Source of the DNA: Streptomyces sp. NBC_00273
GTDB taxonomy: Bacteria > Actinomycetota > Actinomycetes > Streptomycetales > Streptomycetaceae
DNA length: 64,000 nt
Reading direction: 5' to 3'
Assembly: GCF_036178145.1 (NCBI RefSeq)
Contig: NZ_CP108067.1
Coordinates: 744,001-808,000, forward strand
Below are positions 18,690 to 27,804 of this stretch, piece after piece; the first letter of the stretch is position 1; each line of letters begins with the position of its first letter. A program made the position numbers and the translations under genes. The notes under the pieces were generated by a model, which was given only the letters and a program-made list of their open reading frames with translations, was not told the origin of the DNA and did not search any database.

Positions 18690-19059
18690 GTACTGGCGTC
18701 CTGTTCCAAGCCAGCGGGGAGTGGGCGAACCGTCCGGGTCCAGTCCGCGTCGGCGGCCTGCCGGTCGATGGCTTCGGCCCCTTGCGGTCTTCTGAGTTCT
18801 CCAGAATCCGCTCCGGGTCGGCCGCGCCGTTGGTGCGGGTTTCCACGGCCTGGTGGTGGAGGTAGTGGGCCCACCGTGTGCGGTGCCTGGATTTGGCAGC
18901 CATGGCGAGGCTATTGAGGTCGTCCGGGTGGGTGTGGGCGGTGCGCCAGAAGGAGCCGAGCGGGCACAGGTGCTTGCGGGCGGTGCGGCCGTGCTGTTCG
19001 AGGTAGTCGGCGAGGCGGAACACCGGTCCCGTCGCCGGGCCGGACGTCGGAGCGGGCAC
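18690..19059 (-). pseudogene. Remnant of a large TPR/Sel1-like repeat protein
   Basis: The visible part reads FRLADYLEQHGRTARKHLCP, FWRTAHTHPDDLNSLAMAA and RTRWAHYLHHQA, then decays. This resembles the leader region that precedes AGDREGAE-type helical repeats in large actinobacterial proteins, from memory. The repeat region and intact start are missing. Confidence 0.45.
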
Positions 19060-19109
19060 CGGCCCGCCTGGGGGACGGCGCGTAGGGCGAGCGGTGATGC
19101 GACTCAGGA

Positions 19110-19724
19110 GGGCCTGATTGCCGTGGACGGGGCGGGCAAGGTCGGCGAAGGCGACCTCGGTCCAGTCTTCGGTGAGGTGGTCGCGAACGCAGCACGCTGG
19201 CAGGACACCATCCGCGAGAACCGGCCCCGGACCAGCAGACTGGACCCCCTACAAGCCCTACCTGGAGCGGCGATTCGCCGAGGGATGCAGCAGCGTCACC
19301 CGACTGCACAGAGAGCTGGTTGCCGAGCAAGCTCCCGTCACCTTCGGCATGGTCCGCGCGCACATCGCCACATTGCGCGGGGCTCTGTCCGCCGCACCGC
19401 CGCGGCCGCCGACGGTGCGACAGGTGACCGGCTGACTCACCCGGCACCCGGCGCCCCCTGGCCGACGAAGACTGGGCTGGCCTGAAGGAGGTCCTGGCCC
19501 GCTGCCCGGCCTCAGCGGCTTCGCACTGCACCTGCTGCGGGACCTCGACGCCGTGACAGCCTGGCTCACTCTCGACTGGAGCTCCGGCAGCATCGAGGGC
19601 GCCGTCAACCGCACCAAGAAGATCAAGAGGCAGCTCTACGGCCGCGCCGGATTCGAACTACTCCACAAGATGATCCTGCTCCAGTGACACCCCACAACGA
19701 CTCCCTCAGATCTGTGCCAGAACC
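19110..19724 (+). mobile_element. ISL3-family transposase remnant with right end
   Basis: Pieces in several frames give WTPYKPYLERRFAEG, then LSGFALHLLRDLDAV and WSSGSIEGAVNRTKKIKRQL, ending YGRAGFELLHKMILLQ at TGA 19685-19687. This is the C-terminal third of an ISL3-type transposase, including the conserved E of S-(I/V)-E-G. The end CTGTGCCAGAACC at 19712-19724 is probably the terminal repeat. The N-terminal domain is lost here. Confidence 0.7.
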
Positions 19725-19854
19725 AGATGGCCCGCCGCCTCACCGGCGAAGCCACCATCTCGTGGCGCGACGCGGTATAGCCAGATGAAATACCAATTAC
19801 GGGATGAGACATTGGAAGGAAGCGACCTCTGAGAGTGCTTGCCCCTGCCATCGC

Positions 19855-20742
19855 TCAAATGAAGTCGGAGGCGTGACCGTGCGCCCAGGAGCGGAAGGTG
19901 CGAGCTGGAGTTCCCGTTATCTGGTCGAGTGTGAGGTAGGCATCGTCCTCCGGGGCCCTCGTGTCATGGGGTTCGTCTCTGATGCCTTCGATGCCGTCGT
20001 AGCTTTGGAACCCGAACAGGAAGTCTGCGTTCGCGGCCGCGAAGCCCCCTTGGGCTCGGTAGAAGTCGCGGGCTTGTTCGGCGGAGACCTGATCGAGCGT
20101 GATCTGTTCTCCGATCGCTTCTGCGATCACTGCAACCTGGTCGCGTTTGGTGAGACTTTCCGGTCCAATGATCGTGTCGATCCGTCCGAGGCGGTGTGGG
20201 TCGAGCAGGTTGGCCAGGACGACGTCTGCAACGTCGGCCTCATGGACGGGATGCACGATCTGGTCAGGAAAGGGCTCCACAGCTCGGCGACTTGCCTTGA
20301 TCGCTGGTCCCCATATGAGGAGTGAGTTTGTCGCGAACTCACCGGGACGCACGATGCTCCAATCCAGTCCTGAGTCCATGACGGCCTGCTCGACGACGGC
20401 GTTGTACGTCGTGTCGTAGCCGGCCGTTACGGCGGCGGAGGAGACCACAACCACGTGCTCGACGCCCGCCTGTTTTGCGCGAGAGACGACCGCTTCAACG
20501 GTCTCAGGGACCGCGATCAGGACGAGTTGCGCGGCACCGTCGAATGCGTGCCTCAATGTGGACGGGTCGTCCAGGTCGCCGAAGACCACGTCCGCACCAT
20601 CCGGGAGTGAGGCACGTTGCGGGTGTCGCGAGATTCCGCGCACCGCGTGACCGGCATCAAGCAGCCCTGCAACGACCGGGTGGCCGATCGTGCCAGTGGC
20701 TCCGGTGACAACAATGGGAGGGGGCTTCCTTAAGTGAGACAT
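19855..20742 (-). CDS. NmrA/QorB-like NAD(P)H-binding reductase
   Basis: 295 residues. N-terminal Rossmann motif GATGTIGHPVV (residues 13-23), then VFGDLDDPSTLRHAFDG, VVVVSSAAVTAGYDTTYN and WSIVRPGEFATN, typical of atypical SDRs that reduce quinones or sense NADPH. A perfect dyad overlaps the start codon, implying tight control, yet no regulator is adjacent, because the upstream side is transposase debris. The gene looks intact. Confidence 0.85.
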   Translation of the reverse strand: MSHLRKPPPIVVTGATGTIGHPVVAGLLDAGHAVRGISRHPQRASLPDGADVVFGDLDDPSTLRHAFDGAAQLVLIAVPETVEAVVSRAKQAGVEHVVVVSSAAVTAGYDTTYNAVVEQAVMDSGLDWSIVRPGEFATNSLLIWGPAIKASRRAVEPFPDQIVHPVHEADVADVVLANLLDPHRLGRIDTIIGPESLTKRDQVAVIAEAIGEQITLDQVSAEQARDFYRAQGGFAAANADFLFGFQSYDGIEGIRDEPHDTRAPEDDAYLTLDQITGTPARTFRSWAHGHASDFI

Positions 20743-20753
20743 AGTTTCTCACT
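20733..20753. promoter_or_regulatory. Dyad overlapping the NmrA-like start codon
   Basis: AGTGAGA (20733-20739) and TCTCACT (20747-20753) are perfect arms with a 7-base spacer containing the start codon. This is a likely repressor site, perhaps for a HxlR or MarR protein located elsewhere. Confidence 0.5.
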
Positions 20754-20769
20754 ATAAGACGTCGACGTA

Positions 20770-20955
20770 TCATGATGCATCCGAGAAACGGCCGCAGTCC
20801 GGACATGCAGAGCCGGTCGCGCGGCCTCTCGCCACCACATCGACCGTGCCGAACGCGGCGGTAACCGCTTCGACATCCACCTCGTCGATACCGGCGAATA
20901 CAAGTGAGTCCCAGAACAGTGCATCGGTCTGCATGACCAGCACCATCACCGTCCA
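20770..20955 (-). pseudogene. ISL3-family transposase N-terminal remnant
   Basis: The minus frame reads LFWDSLVFAGIDEVDVEAV and ACPDCGRFSDAS, matching the N-terminal start and zinc-finger half of ISL3 transposases. It breaks off before the second Cys pair. It may have lost its body when the neighbouring reductase region was acquired. Confidence 0.5.
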
Positions 20956-21051
20956 CAACCGACCGCAGCAGCGGCCGAGGAACACCTGACGGAGCGTCCA
21001 TTCTAATCGTCGGACGACAAGGCGTACGCGGTCTCACACGAACCCGACTCC

Positions 21052-22040
21052 TCACACTCGAACATCGGGGTAGCGCTCCGCGACGACTCCCCAAGATCTG
21101 TCGTCCGTGTCACAGGAGAAGGTGCGCTCGTCCACCGTGTCGCCCGTCGCGGAGTCGTAGACGTACAGCTCGTCGTGGTTCTTCCTGGAGCGGGTCAGGA
21201 CGGTCACACGGCCTCCTCCCGCGTGCAGAGCCGTGATGCTGCGCCCGGTGCCGAGCGAGTCCGAGCTCCACACCTCGTCCCCGGTCGCCAGGTCGAAGGC
21301 GACGACGACGCCTGACGCGACGAGGAGCTTCCCGTCGGCGACGGCGGCATCGTCACCGATGACGTCGATCTGCCCCTGCCGGCGGCCGTCCTGCCCGAAG
21401 GCGAGGTAGGCGTGCACGCCGTGCCCCATCGGCTCCTGGACCTTCAGTACCGTCGGTTCGGCAGACAGGAAGCATACGAACGCATCCGCGGCGACGGGTC
21501 GCCGGCCGCCCAGCGGAACGGTCCACCGCTCCTTGCCGTCGGTCGGGTCCAATGCGGCGACCTTTGCTTCGGTGCCGCAGGCGCGAGGAAGGCCAGGACC
21601 TGATTCGACGCGACGGCGGCCCGGCGGGGGAAGCAGCCCTTCGGCACGGCGGCGTTCCGGCGCGGGGCGCCAGTTCGAAGGTCAAAGGCGCGCAGCGCTT
21701 CATCACCGCGGGGGGGGAGGGCCCCGCGCGCCCATATTCGGTTCTGCGTCCCCTTCGTCACGAAGCACTGCAAGTCCGGCCCCGGTAGCGACCGCGTCGG
21801 CGGTGTCAGCCGGCTCACCGGAGCCCGAGCCGCGGCCGGTACGCCACAGCTCGCGGCCGTCCCTCAGGTCGATCGCGGCGACGGTGGCGCAGCCTTTGAA
21901 AAGGTTGAAGCCCCGCCAGGGCAGAGGGCGTGTGATCATCCGCGCCGCTCGGTTTGCGGGGCCGAGCGAGGGCCAGATCCGGCCCGCACATGTCCTGGGC
22001 GACATGGGCCGCAGCTCGAAGGCGATCCGCACCTGGCCGC
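21052..22040 (-). pseudogene. PQQ-binding-like beta-propeller protein, frameshifted at least twice
   Basis: Three minus frames supply successive propeller blades: VAAIDLRDGRELWRTG, then LRAFDLRTGAPRRN, then DPTDGKERWTVPL and VVAFDLATGDEVWSSD, ending AERYPDVRV at 21052. The A-x-D-x-x-(D/T)-G-x-x-x-W pattern marks PQQ/WD40-like blades. One break lies in a run of eight G (21710-21717), another near 21570-21590. The intact protein would exceed 320 residues. G-run sequencing error is possible for the first break. Confidence 0.65.
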
Positions 22041-22204
22041 GGTGCCGCGGAATCGCTCAGCCCCTTGCCGAGCGGGCCGACCAGGTCCGGTAACCGGGTC
22101 AAGTGCGGCTGCCGTGGCGGCCGGCCCGCGACGGCGAAGCGCGGATGCGTGGGCATGGGTCAGCTCGTGCCACCGAACACGGCTCATGTCTTTGAGGATC
22201 GTCC

Positions 22205-22333
22205 AAGCCTCCCACCCTGCTTCCGCTGCTCGCCCCCGAGAGAGACCAGTCCGACGCGCTGGCGGTGTTCCCAGATGACCCCGACGTCTGGGGCACCCAC
22301 AGTGAGCCAGTGCTCTTCCCCCTCGGCTACGAA
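22205..22333 (+). pseudogene. Short coding-like fragment
   Basis: The plus frame reads LLPLLAPERDQSDALAVFPD and VWGTHSEPVLFPLGYER. It is protein-like but isolated between two decayed genes. The family is unknown. Confidence 0.25.
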
Positions 22334-22339
22334 CGTTGT

Positions 22340-22745
22340 CCGCTCTCGCCTACGTAGCCATGGGCCCCGACCTCCGCCTCACGGTTGCCCACGTGTCCGG
22401 GGGCAGCGGCGCGCAGATGTCGCCGAGCGCGAACGCGCCTTCCGCTGTGGTGCGCTGGTGTGCGTCGCGACGATCACACGGCCGTCGCCGTGGGCAGCGA
22501 TTCACGCCGCTTCGAGGTCCAGCCGGACGCTGTTCGGCACGCGGCCCACCGCAACGAGCAATGTGTCCGCCTCGACCGTCGATCCGTCGTCCAGGGTCAG
22601 CGGTAGCCGCCCGGCCGACCTCCGACCTCCGACCGCCGTGACCTCCTGGCCGAGCCGGAGGTCGCAGCGGGAGCGGACCGGGTCGGTGAACCGCTCCCGC
22701 ACCGTCTCCTCCTGCGGGCCGAGCAGGTGCTCGCCCGGCGCGCCC
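22340..22745 (-). pseudogene. FAD/NAD disulfide oxidoreductase C-terminal remnant
   Basis: The minus frame reads ERFTDPVRSRCDLRLGQEV, LTLDDGSTVEADTLLVAVGR and PNSVRLDLEAA. This is the NAD-domain end of mycothione-reductase or lipoamide-dehydrogenase-like flavoproteins. After a shift, HQRTTAEG-like and FALGDIC-like remnants follow. The N-terminal FAD domain and redox Cys pair are absent. Confidence 0.55.
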
Positions 22746-22755
22746 ACCTCGATTC

Positions 22756-23358
22756 TCACCCAGGGGGCGGTTCCGCTGCGCAGGACAGCTCGATCAACTG
22801 TCGTACGACCGTCGTCGGGATCGCCGGGTTTGCGGCCGCGGCCTCGGCGGTGTGTGCGTCGCGGAGCAGGCGGACCAGGGCCGGGATAGGGAGCTGAGGA
22901 TTCCCGAGGGCTGCTCGACGTGTCTGCGGGGTGGAGTCGAGCAGGCGCAGGACCGTGGCGGGCGAGAGCCTCGGGTCGGCTGCGGCACGTACCCGCACCC
23001 GCTCGTCCGGGTCGTCGACGAAACGTTCGGCGAGGCCGGGGGTGGACTCGGGGGATTCGAGGGCCAGCCGGCGCCGCAGCGGATCCGGGTCGTCGGCGAA
23101 GCGCAGGAGCGGGTGGCGGGGGAAGTTCGGATGGTTCAGAGCGAGGAAGCGGGCAGTGCGCCGCAGCGCGACCTCCAGCAGTAGCTCGGCGGGAGCCTCC
23201 TCGCAGCAGGAGGCAAGGTTGTACGACACGTGGGTGTCCGGATCGCGGGAGAGACGGTCCACGACGTCCGGGGGCAGGTGGCGGGCTCGCGCGACGGTGC
23301 GCCGGATTCCGATGCTCGCGGACCGGGCCAGTCGGCGCATCGCTTCGGGATCGTCGAG
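22756..23358 (-). pseudogene. HEAT/LRV-like repeat protein, C-terminal half split by IS3
   Basis: 200 codons resume at the IS boundary with LDDPEAMRRLARSASIGIRR, then helical repeats with the P-x-x-L-(L/R) spacing seen in leucine-rich-variant/HEAT arrays (DPDPLRRRLALESPE, LRLLDSTPQTRRAALGNP), ending at TGA 22756. It continues in frame from the N-terminal half at 24640-25296, so IS3 insertion alone separates them. The intact protein would be about 418 residues. A protein-interaction scaffold is inferred. Confidence 0.75.
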
Positions 23359-23398
23359 TGAGCTTGCTCCGCTTTGACGGACACCATTGGTGTGGTGG

Positions 23399-24271
23399 TC
23401 AGGCCGCGAGTACGGTCTCGTATTCGGCGGGACTTCGGTAGCCGAGGCTGCTGTGTAGCCGCTGCAAGTTGTACCAGCTCTCGATCCACTCGAAGATCGC
23501 AGTGCGGGCGAGAGCCCTGCTGGGCCAGGGTTTCGTGCCGAGCAGTTCCCGTTTGATCGTCGCGAAGAAGGACTCGGCGAGGGCGTTGTCCCAGCACTGT
23601 CCGGTGCGGCCGACCGATAGCTGGACGTCGAACTCACCTGCCAGGGACGCGAATTGCTGGCTGGTGTACTGGCATCCGCGGTCCGAGTGGAAGATCACCG
23701 GCCGGGCGGGGCGGCGCCGCCGGCAGGCGGTCGTAAGGGCTTCGGCGACCAGGTCGGTCCGCAGATGATCGGCGGTTGCCCAGCCGACGACACGGCGGGA
23801 GGCGATGTCGATGACGGTGGCCAGGTAGAGCCAGCCCTGATCGGTCGGGATATACGTGATGTCGCCGCACCAGCGGACGTCGAGTGCGGCCGGGTCGGGT
23901 GCGAAGTCGCGCCCGATGAGGTCGGGCCTCGCGGCGGCCCGCGGGTCGGGGGCGGTGGTCACGTGTCGCCGCCTGCGGTGCCGGCCTTCGAGTCCGGCGT
24001 CCCGCATCAGTCTGGCCACGCGGCGCCGTCCGCATCTTTCGCCCTCGCGTTGCAGAACGGCGTGGAGGCGTGGGGCCCCGTAGGTGCCACGGGAGTGCTC
24101 GTGGGCCTCGGTGATCTTCACGGTCAGCTCCAGGTCGCGGACCGCGCGGGGGCCGGGAGTTCCGTTGCGGCGGGCATAGAAGGCGGTGCGGGAGACCTTG
24201 AGCAGTTCACACGCGCGTTTGACGTTGTGGTTGCTCTGCTTCTCCGCCTCGATGAACGGGTGCACCGTCAC
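23399..24271 (-). CDS. IS3-family transposase OrfB (DDE integrase domain)
   Basis: 290 residues. HTH_21-like N terminus (HNVKRACELLKVSRTAFYAR), then the rve core. Catalytic residues are Asp in WCGDITYIP, Asp in FHSDRGCQY and Glu in WDNALAESFF. Its GTG overlaps the OrfA stop as GTGA. IS3 elements usually make an OrfAB fusion by -1 frameshifting; I see no classic A6G slip site. Identical in protein sequence to 37391-38263. Confidence 0.93.
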   Translation of the reverse strand: MTVHPFIEAEKQSNHNVKRACELLKVSRTAFYARRNGTPGPRAVRDLELTVKITEAHEHSRGTYGAPRLHAVLQREGERCGRRRVARLMRDAGLEGRHRRRRHVTTAPDPRAAARPDLIGRDFAPDPAALDVRWCGDITYIPTDQGWLYLATVIDIASRRVVGWATADHLRTDLVAEALTTACRRRRPARPVIFHSDRGCQYTSQQFASLAGEFDVQLSVGRTGQCWDNALAESFFATIKRELLGTKPWPSRALARTAIFEWIESWYNLQRLHSSLGYRSPAEYETVLAA

Positions 24272-24576
24272 CGGGTCTCCTTCGCGAAGAAAGCCGTGGC
24301 CCGCTTGAGGATGTCGACGTCCTCGCGCAGGCGGCGGTTCTCCCGCCGCAGCGCGGCCAGCTCCTCACGCTCGCTGCTGGTCAGCCCGTCTCGCTCGCCC
24401 GCGTCGACCTCGGCCTGCTTGACCCAGTCCCGCACCGCGGTCTCGGTCAGATCGAAGTCCTTGGCTATCTGACCGACCGAGCGGTCACCGCGCCGGCACA
24501 GCTCGACGATCTCGGCCTTGAACTCCGACGTGAACGAACGGCGAGGGCGAGGCTTCTTCTTCCCCATGCTCTCCAT
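24268..24576 (-). CDS. IS3-family transposase OrfA
   Basis: 102 residues from the ATG that has GGGAGG 9 bases upstream; longer frames start inside the terminal repeat. An HTH (DRSVGQIAKDFDLTETAVRD) binds the IS ends. A C-terminal leucine-zipper-like coil (ALRRENRRLREDVDILK) mediates multimerisation. It overlaps OrfB by four bases. Confidence 0.9.
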   Translation of the reverse strand: MESMGKKKPRPRRSFTSEFKAEIVELCRRGDRSVGQIAKDFDLTETAVRDWVKQAEVDAGERDGLTSSEREELAALRRENRRLREDVDILKRATAFFAKETR

Positions 24577-24639
24577 GATGGACATCCTCCCGGGGACGAA
24601 CCCCTGATCTCGAATGTCCGTCAAAGCGGATCAAGCCCA

Positions 24640-25296
24640 GTGGAGCTCCTCGACCCAGTCCACTCCCCAGTAGGGGGTGTCCGGGGGCAGCCCCGCGCTG
24701 ATCGAGGCGCGCAGCTCCTCGGTGACGTCGGCTCGGACGGCAACCGAGGCGCGCACCTGGGGGTCCTCCTCGTGGGCCAGCTCGGTGATCAGGTTGGCGT
24801 CCAGGCGTTCATTGCCGACCAGATTCATCCGCAGTCCGCGCTCCGCGTGGCGGACCAGGTGCTCGGCGAGGTCGCGCCCGAGTAGCTGGACAGGTGTGAC
24901 GCGCCACTGCTCCATCGTGGTCAGGGCGTCGAACTCGTTCCGTGACATCGGCCGGTCGTAGCCTGCTCGTCGGCGGGCGACTTCTTGGACCTGGGGCGAG
25001 GGGTCGTCGATCAGGGCGGACCGTCGGCCCGTGTCCAGGTGCGGCCAGGCGTATTCGCAGGCTTCCCCGCGTACCTCCGGATCAGGGTCGGCGGCCAGGG
25101 CCAGGGCCAGTCGCTGTGGAAGACCCCGGAACCACAGGGCCTGCAGGCGGGTTCCCGGATCCGGGTCGTGGGCCCAGCGTTCGAACTGGGCCTCGGTCAC
25201 CTTCGGGCAGTGCCAGGTGGCCAGCCATTGGAGGCGACCGCGTCGGGCGCCATTGGTCTCACTGGCGATCAGTCTCACCCACTGATCAATGCTCAT
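24640..25296 (-). pseudogene. HEAT/LRV-like repeat protein, N-terminal half split by IS3
   Basis: ATG 25296 overlaps the stop of the upstream gene (ATGA), so the two were translationally coupled. 219 codons run to the IS boundary (WGVDWVEELH), where the IS supplies a premature stop. Repeats such as DPDPGTRLQALW and DPSPQVQEVARRRAG are HEAT/LRV-type. Its other half is at 22756-23358. Confidence 0.75.
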
Positions 25297-25604
25297 GTCC
25301 GACGGAACTCCGCGAGTCGCGCGCGGATCCTTCGGTCGGGAGGCGCGATGGCGGCATCGATGGCCTCGGCCTGCAGGTCCAGGACCGCTGAAGGGCCCAC
25401 CACGTCCAGCAACCGCACCAGCAAGTCCGCCGGCGCAATGTGGCTCAGCCCGCGCAGCCACGCCTGCCGCATCGAGGGCAGTGCTGCCAGGGCTTCGATC
25501 CCCACGAACAGCCCCGCCCAGGCACCCTCGGTATCCCCCACGCCCCGCATCGGCATTCGACCAGGATGGATGGGTGCCCACGCATCCTCTTCAACCGCTT
25601 GCAC
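25293..25604 (-). CDS. Hypothetical helical protein coupled to the split HEAT gene
   Basis: 103 residues at most, with an inner start at 25556 possible. It is helical (LPSMRQAWLRGLSHIAPADL, LLDVVGPSAVLDLQAEAIDA) and ends TGA overlapping the next ATG. It is probably a HEAT-like partner or the remaining end of a longer gene. No family can be named. Confidence 0.45.
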   Translation of the reverse strand: MQAVEEDAWAPIHPGRMPMRGVGDTEGAWAGLFVGIEALAALPSMRQAWLRGLSHIAPADLLVRLLDVVGPSAVLDLQAEAIDAAIAPPDRRIRARLAEFRRT

Positions 25605-25868
25605 TCGGTGGCGGTCGGGGCTGTCGAGCAGGCCGGGGCAACGGGCCTGGTGGGCGGGCCGATCGGGAGAGGTGGATCACGCCACCCCGTCGTCTGCAGC
25701 ACCCGCCTCGGCGGGCAGGGTTCGCCGTGCAACACGGATCGATGCGCGGATATCCGTCGGAACCGAGCCTGCCGGTCGGCGGTGCTCCGTTCGTCGACGT
25801 ACTCGTCGGGCATTGACCGATGGCGTTGCTGATGTAGCTTCAGGTTCTCTGAGGTAAGGGCGCCTTGA

Positions 25869-26762
25869 CTACCCGAAAGGTGAGCGCGCGCGGTCGTCGG
25901 CCGGCATCGGGGAGGGGGCCTCAGCGGCCCAGGCCAGCAGCATCCGCAGAGCGTCGTGCGAGGGGCTGCCCGGCTCAGCGGCATATGTGATCAAGGCCTG
26001 ATCGGGGTCGTCCGTTGCGCGCAGGGTTTCGTAGGCCAGTTCCAGATCGCCTACCACGGGATGGTGGAATCGCTTGGTTCCCGAGGTCTTGTCCTGCACC
26101 GGGTGTTCAGCCCACCAGCGACGGAAGTCCGCGCTCTTCATGGACAGTTCGCCGATCAGGCTCGCCAACTGGGGGTCCTCGGGGTGCCGTCCCGCGTCCA
26201 GGTGGAGGTAGGCCACGTTCCCGCGGGCGCAGGAGGTCCAGTCCGCATACAGTTCTCGGGACGTCTCGTCGAGGAAGGTGATCCGGGCGATGTTGCGCTC
26301 CGCCGGGTCCAGGGCCGCGTAGTCGTCGAAGAGGGCGACCGCTGCCGCATTCCAGGCCAGTACGTCCATGCGCCGGCCCATCACCATCGCCGGTATGTCC
26401 ACCAGATCGTCCAGCAACCTCTGGAGCATGGGGCGCACGCGTTGCGGTTGGGCTTGGCGCCGGGGCGCGGTCCGGGCGGAGGACTGCGGTCGGGCGAGGC
26501 GGTGCAGGTGCCGTGTGGCATCCCCGTCCAGCCGCAGTGCGCGGGCGAGGGCGTCGAGGACCGCGTCCGAGGGGTTGGGCACGCGGCCCTGTTCCATCCG
26601 TGTGTAGTAGTCGACGCTCACTCCGGCGAGCTGCGCGATCTCCTCGCGGCGCAGGCCCGCGACCCGGCGCCGGCCTCCGAAGTCCGGCAGGGCGACGTCT
26701 TCAGGGTGCAGGAGGGCGCGGCGGGTTCGGAGGAATTCGCCCATGTTGATCGCTGTGCTCAT
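25869..26762 (-). CDS. XRE-family regulator with MmyB-like ligand domain
   Basis: 297 residues from ATG 26762. N-terminal HTH_XRE (RREEIAQLAGVSVDYYTRME, about 40-65). The rest (VMGRRMDVLAWNAAAVALFD, AERNIARITFLDE, HHPVVGDLELAYETL) is the MmyB-type PAS-like ligand domain common in actinobacteria. It lies next to an SDR on the same strand, and 31-bp and 16-bp palindromes flank the two. Such regulators usually control an adjacent short-chain dehydrogenase. Confidence 0.9.
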   Translation of the reverse strand: MSTAINMGEFLRTRRALLHPEDVALPDFGGRRRVAGLRREEIAQLAGVSVDYYTRMEQGRVPNPSDAVLDALARALRLDGDATRHLHRLARPQSSARTAPRRQAQPQRVRPMLQRLLDDLVDIPAMVMGRRMDVLAWNAAAVALFDDYAALDPAERNIARITFLDETSRELYADWTSCARGNVAYLHLDAGRHPEDPQLASLIGELSMKSADFRRWWAEHPVQDKTSGTKRFHHPVVGDLELAYETLRATDDPDQALITYAAEPGSPSHDALRMLLAWAAEAPSPMPADDRARSPFG

Positions 26763-26790
26763 ACGACGATTGTGGCCGGTCGTGACGGGT

Positions 26791-26821
26791 GGTTGCCTGG
26801 CCCTGTCAGGGCCAGGCAACC
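26791..26821. promoter_or_regulatory. 31-bp perfect palindrome between XRE and SDR genes
   Basis: Two 15-bp perfect arms (GGTTGCCTGGCCCTG and its complement) flank a single T. It lies upstream of the XRE ATG and just past the SDR stop, so it may be an operator, a terminator or both. There is no T-run. The half-site GCCTGG resembles the dyad upstream of the SDR. Confidence 0.55.
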
Positions 26822-26831
26822 ACGCCTGCCG

Positions 26832-27625
26832 TCAGGAGGCGGGGATCGCGTGCACCAGGCCCCCGTCGACGGCGATGTCCTGGGCGGTGATGTACGACGA
26901 CCGCGGGGAGAGGAGGAAGGCGACGGTCTCGGCGATGTCCTGGGCCTGGCCGAGCCGCCGCAGCGGCACCTGGGAGCGGATGGCATCGTGCGAGGCAGGG
27001 TCCGGGTTGGCGGCATCGAACATTTCGGTGACGATGTAGCCCGGGCTGATCGAGTTCACCCGGATGCCGCGCACGGCGAGATCGCTGCCCAGCGTGCGGG
27101 CCAGGTTGTGGACGGCGGCCTTGGTGGCCGCGTACACCGGTGCGACGGCCAGGCCCCGGTGCAGTGTCCACGAGGCGTTGATCACGATGGAACCGCCACC
27201 CGCCGCGTCGAGCAGCGGCAGAACCTTCTGGACCGTGAAGAACACCCCCTTGAAGTTGACGTCGACGCTGAGATCGAAGTCCTGCTCAGTGACCTCGCCG
27301 CTGCGCTGGAAGACCCCGACCCCGGCGTTGGCGAACACCCCGTCCAGACGTCCGTGGCGTTCACGGATCAGGGCGGCCAAGCGGTCGAGATCGGCAAGGC
27401 TGGCGGAGTCGGCCCGGACCGTGAACAGCCGCGCACCCTGATCGGAGACCTCGGCCAGTTGTTCGGCTGCGCGGTCGAGTCGGGCGTCGTCGCGGCCGGT
27501 GATGACGATGTGGGCGCCGGCTCCAGGAGCAGACGCGCGGTGGCCAGGCCCATCCCGCTGGTTCCGCCGGTGATCAGGACGACACGGTTCTGGAAGCCGG
27601 TCACATCAGTGTTGTTGTCGGTCAT
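26832..27625 (-). pseudogene. Short-chain dehydrogenase (SDR), one-base frameshift
   Basis: ATG 27625 opens a classical SDR: VVLITGGTSGMGLATARLLLE (first 20 shown in essence). The frame then shifts near 27520 and continues GAHIVITGRDD, the FANAGVG (NAG) motif, and YAATKAAVHNLARTLG with Tyr/Lys of Y-x-x-x-K, ending VDGGLVHAIP. The motif Ser precedes in INASW. A single lost G in GAGGCCGG would explain the break. Restored, it is about 264 residues with full catalytic residues. The substrate is unknown; the XRE gene is the likely regulator. Confidence 0.75.
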
Positions 27626-27663
27626 GACCACAGCCTCGCCACCAGCCTCCGGGCCAACCAGGC

Positions 27664-27679
27664 CCAGGTCAACCTGGGT
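27664..27679. promoter_or_regulatory. Dyad upstream of SDR gene
   Basis: CCCAGGT-CA-ACCTGGG is a perfect palindrome 38 bases upstream of the SDR ATG, with further CCAGGC copies beside it. It is a possible site for the XRE regulator. Confidence 0.45.
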
Positions 27680-27804
27680 CTCCCAGGCCCCCTTTCCGTA
27701 GGCGGGCGAGACCGCCTACGCCCCACCGCCTTGGACGTCCAACGATGCGACACGCACCGCCCGGCCCCGGAATCAACCCCCCGAAGGGCTTCCGAAGCCG
27801 GCCG

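Larger units (their letters stand above)
23359..24639 (-). mobile_element. IS3-family insertion sequence, copy A (1281 bp)
   Basis: The ends are TG...CA inverted repeats, matching at 23 of 25 positions by eye (TGAGCTTGCTCCGC at 23359; TGGGCTTGATCCGC inward from 24639). It holds overlapping orfA and orfB. Its length equals copy B at 37023-38303, the encoded proteins are identical, and the orientation is opposite. Flanking triplets are CTC and CAC in the gene's sense, so a 3-bp duplication would need one later change. Confidence 0.9.

Noticed and set aside
26015..27701. 581-codon plus-strand frame opposite the XRE and SDR genes
   Set aside because: Shadow frame; both minus-strand genes have recognisable domains and the plus frame has none.
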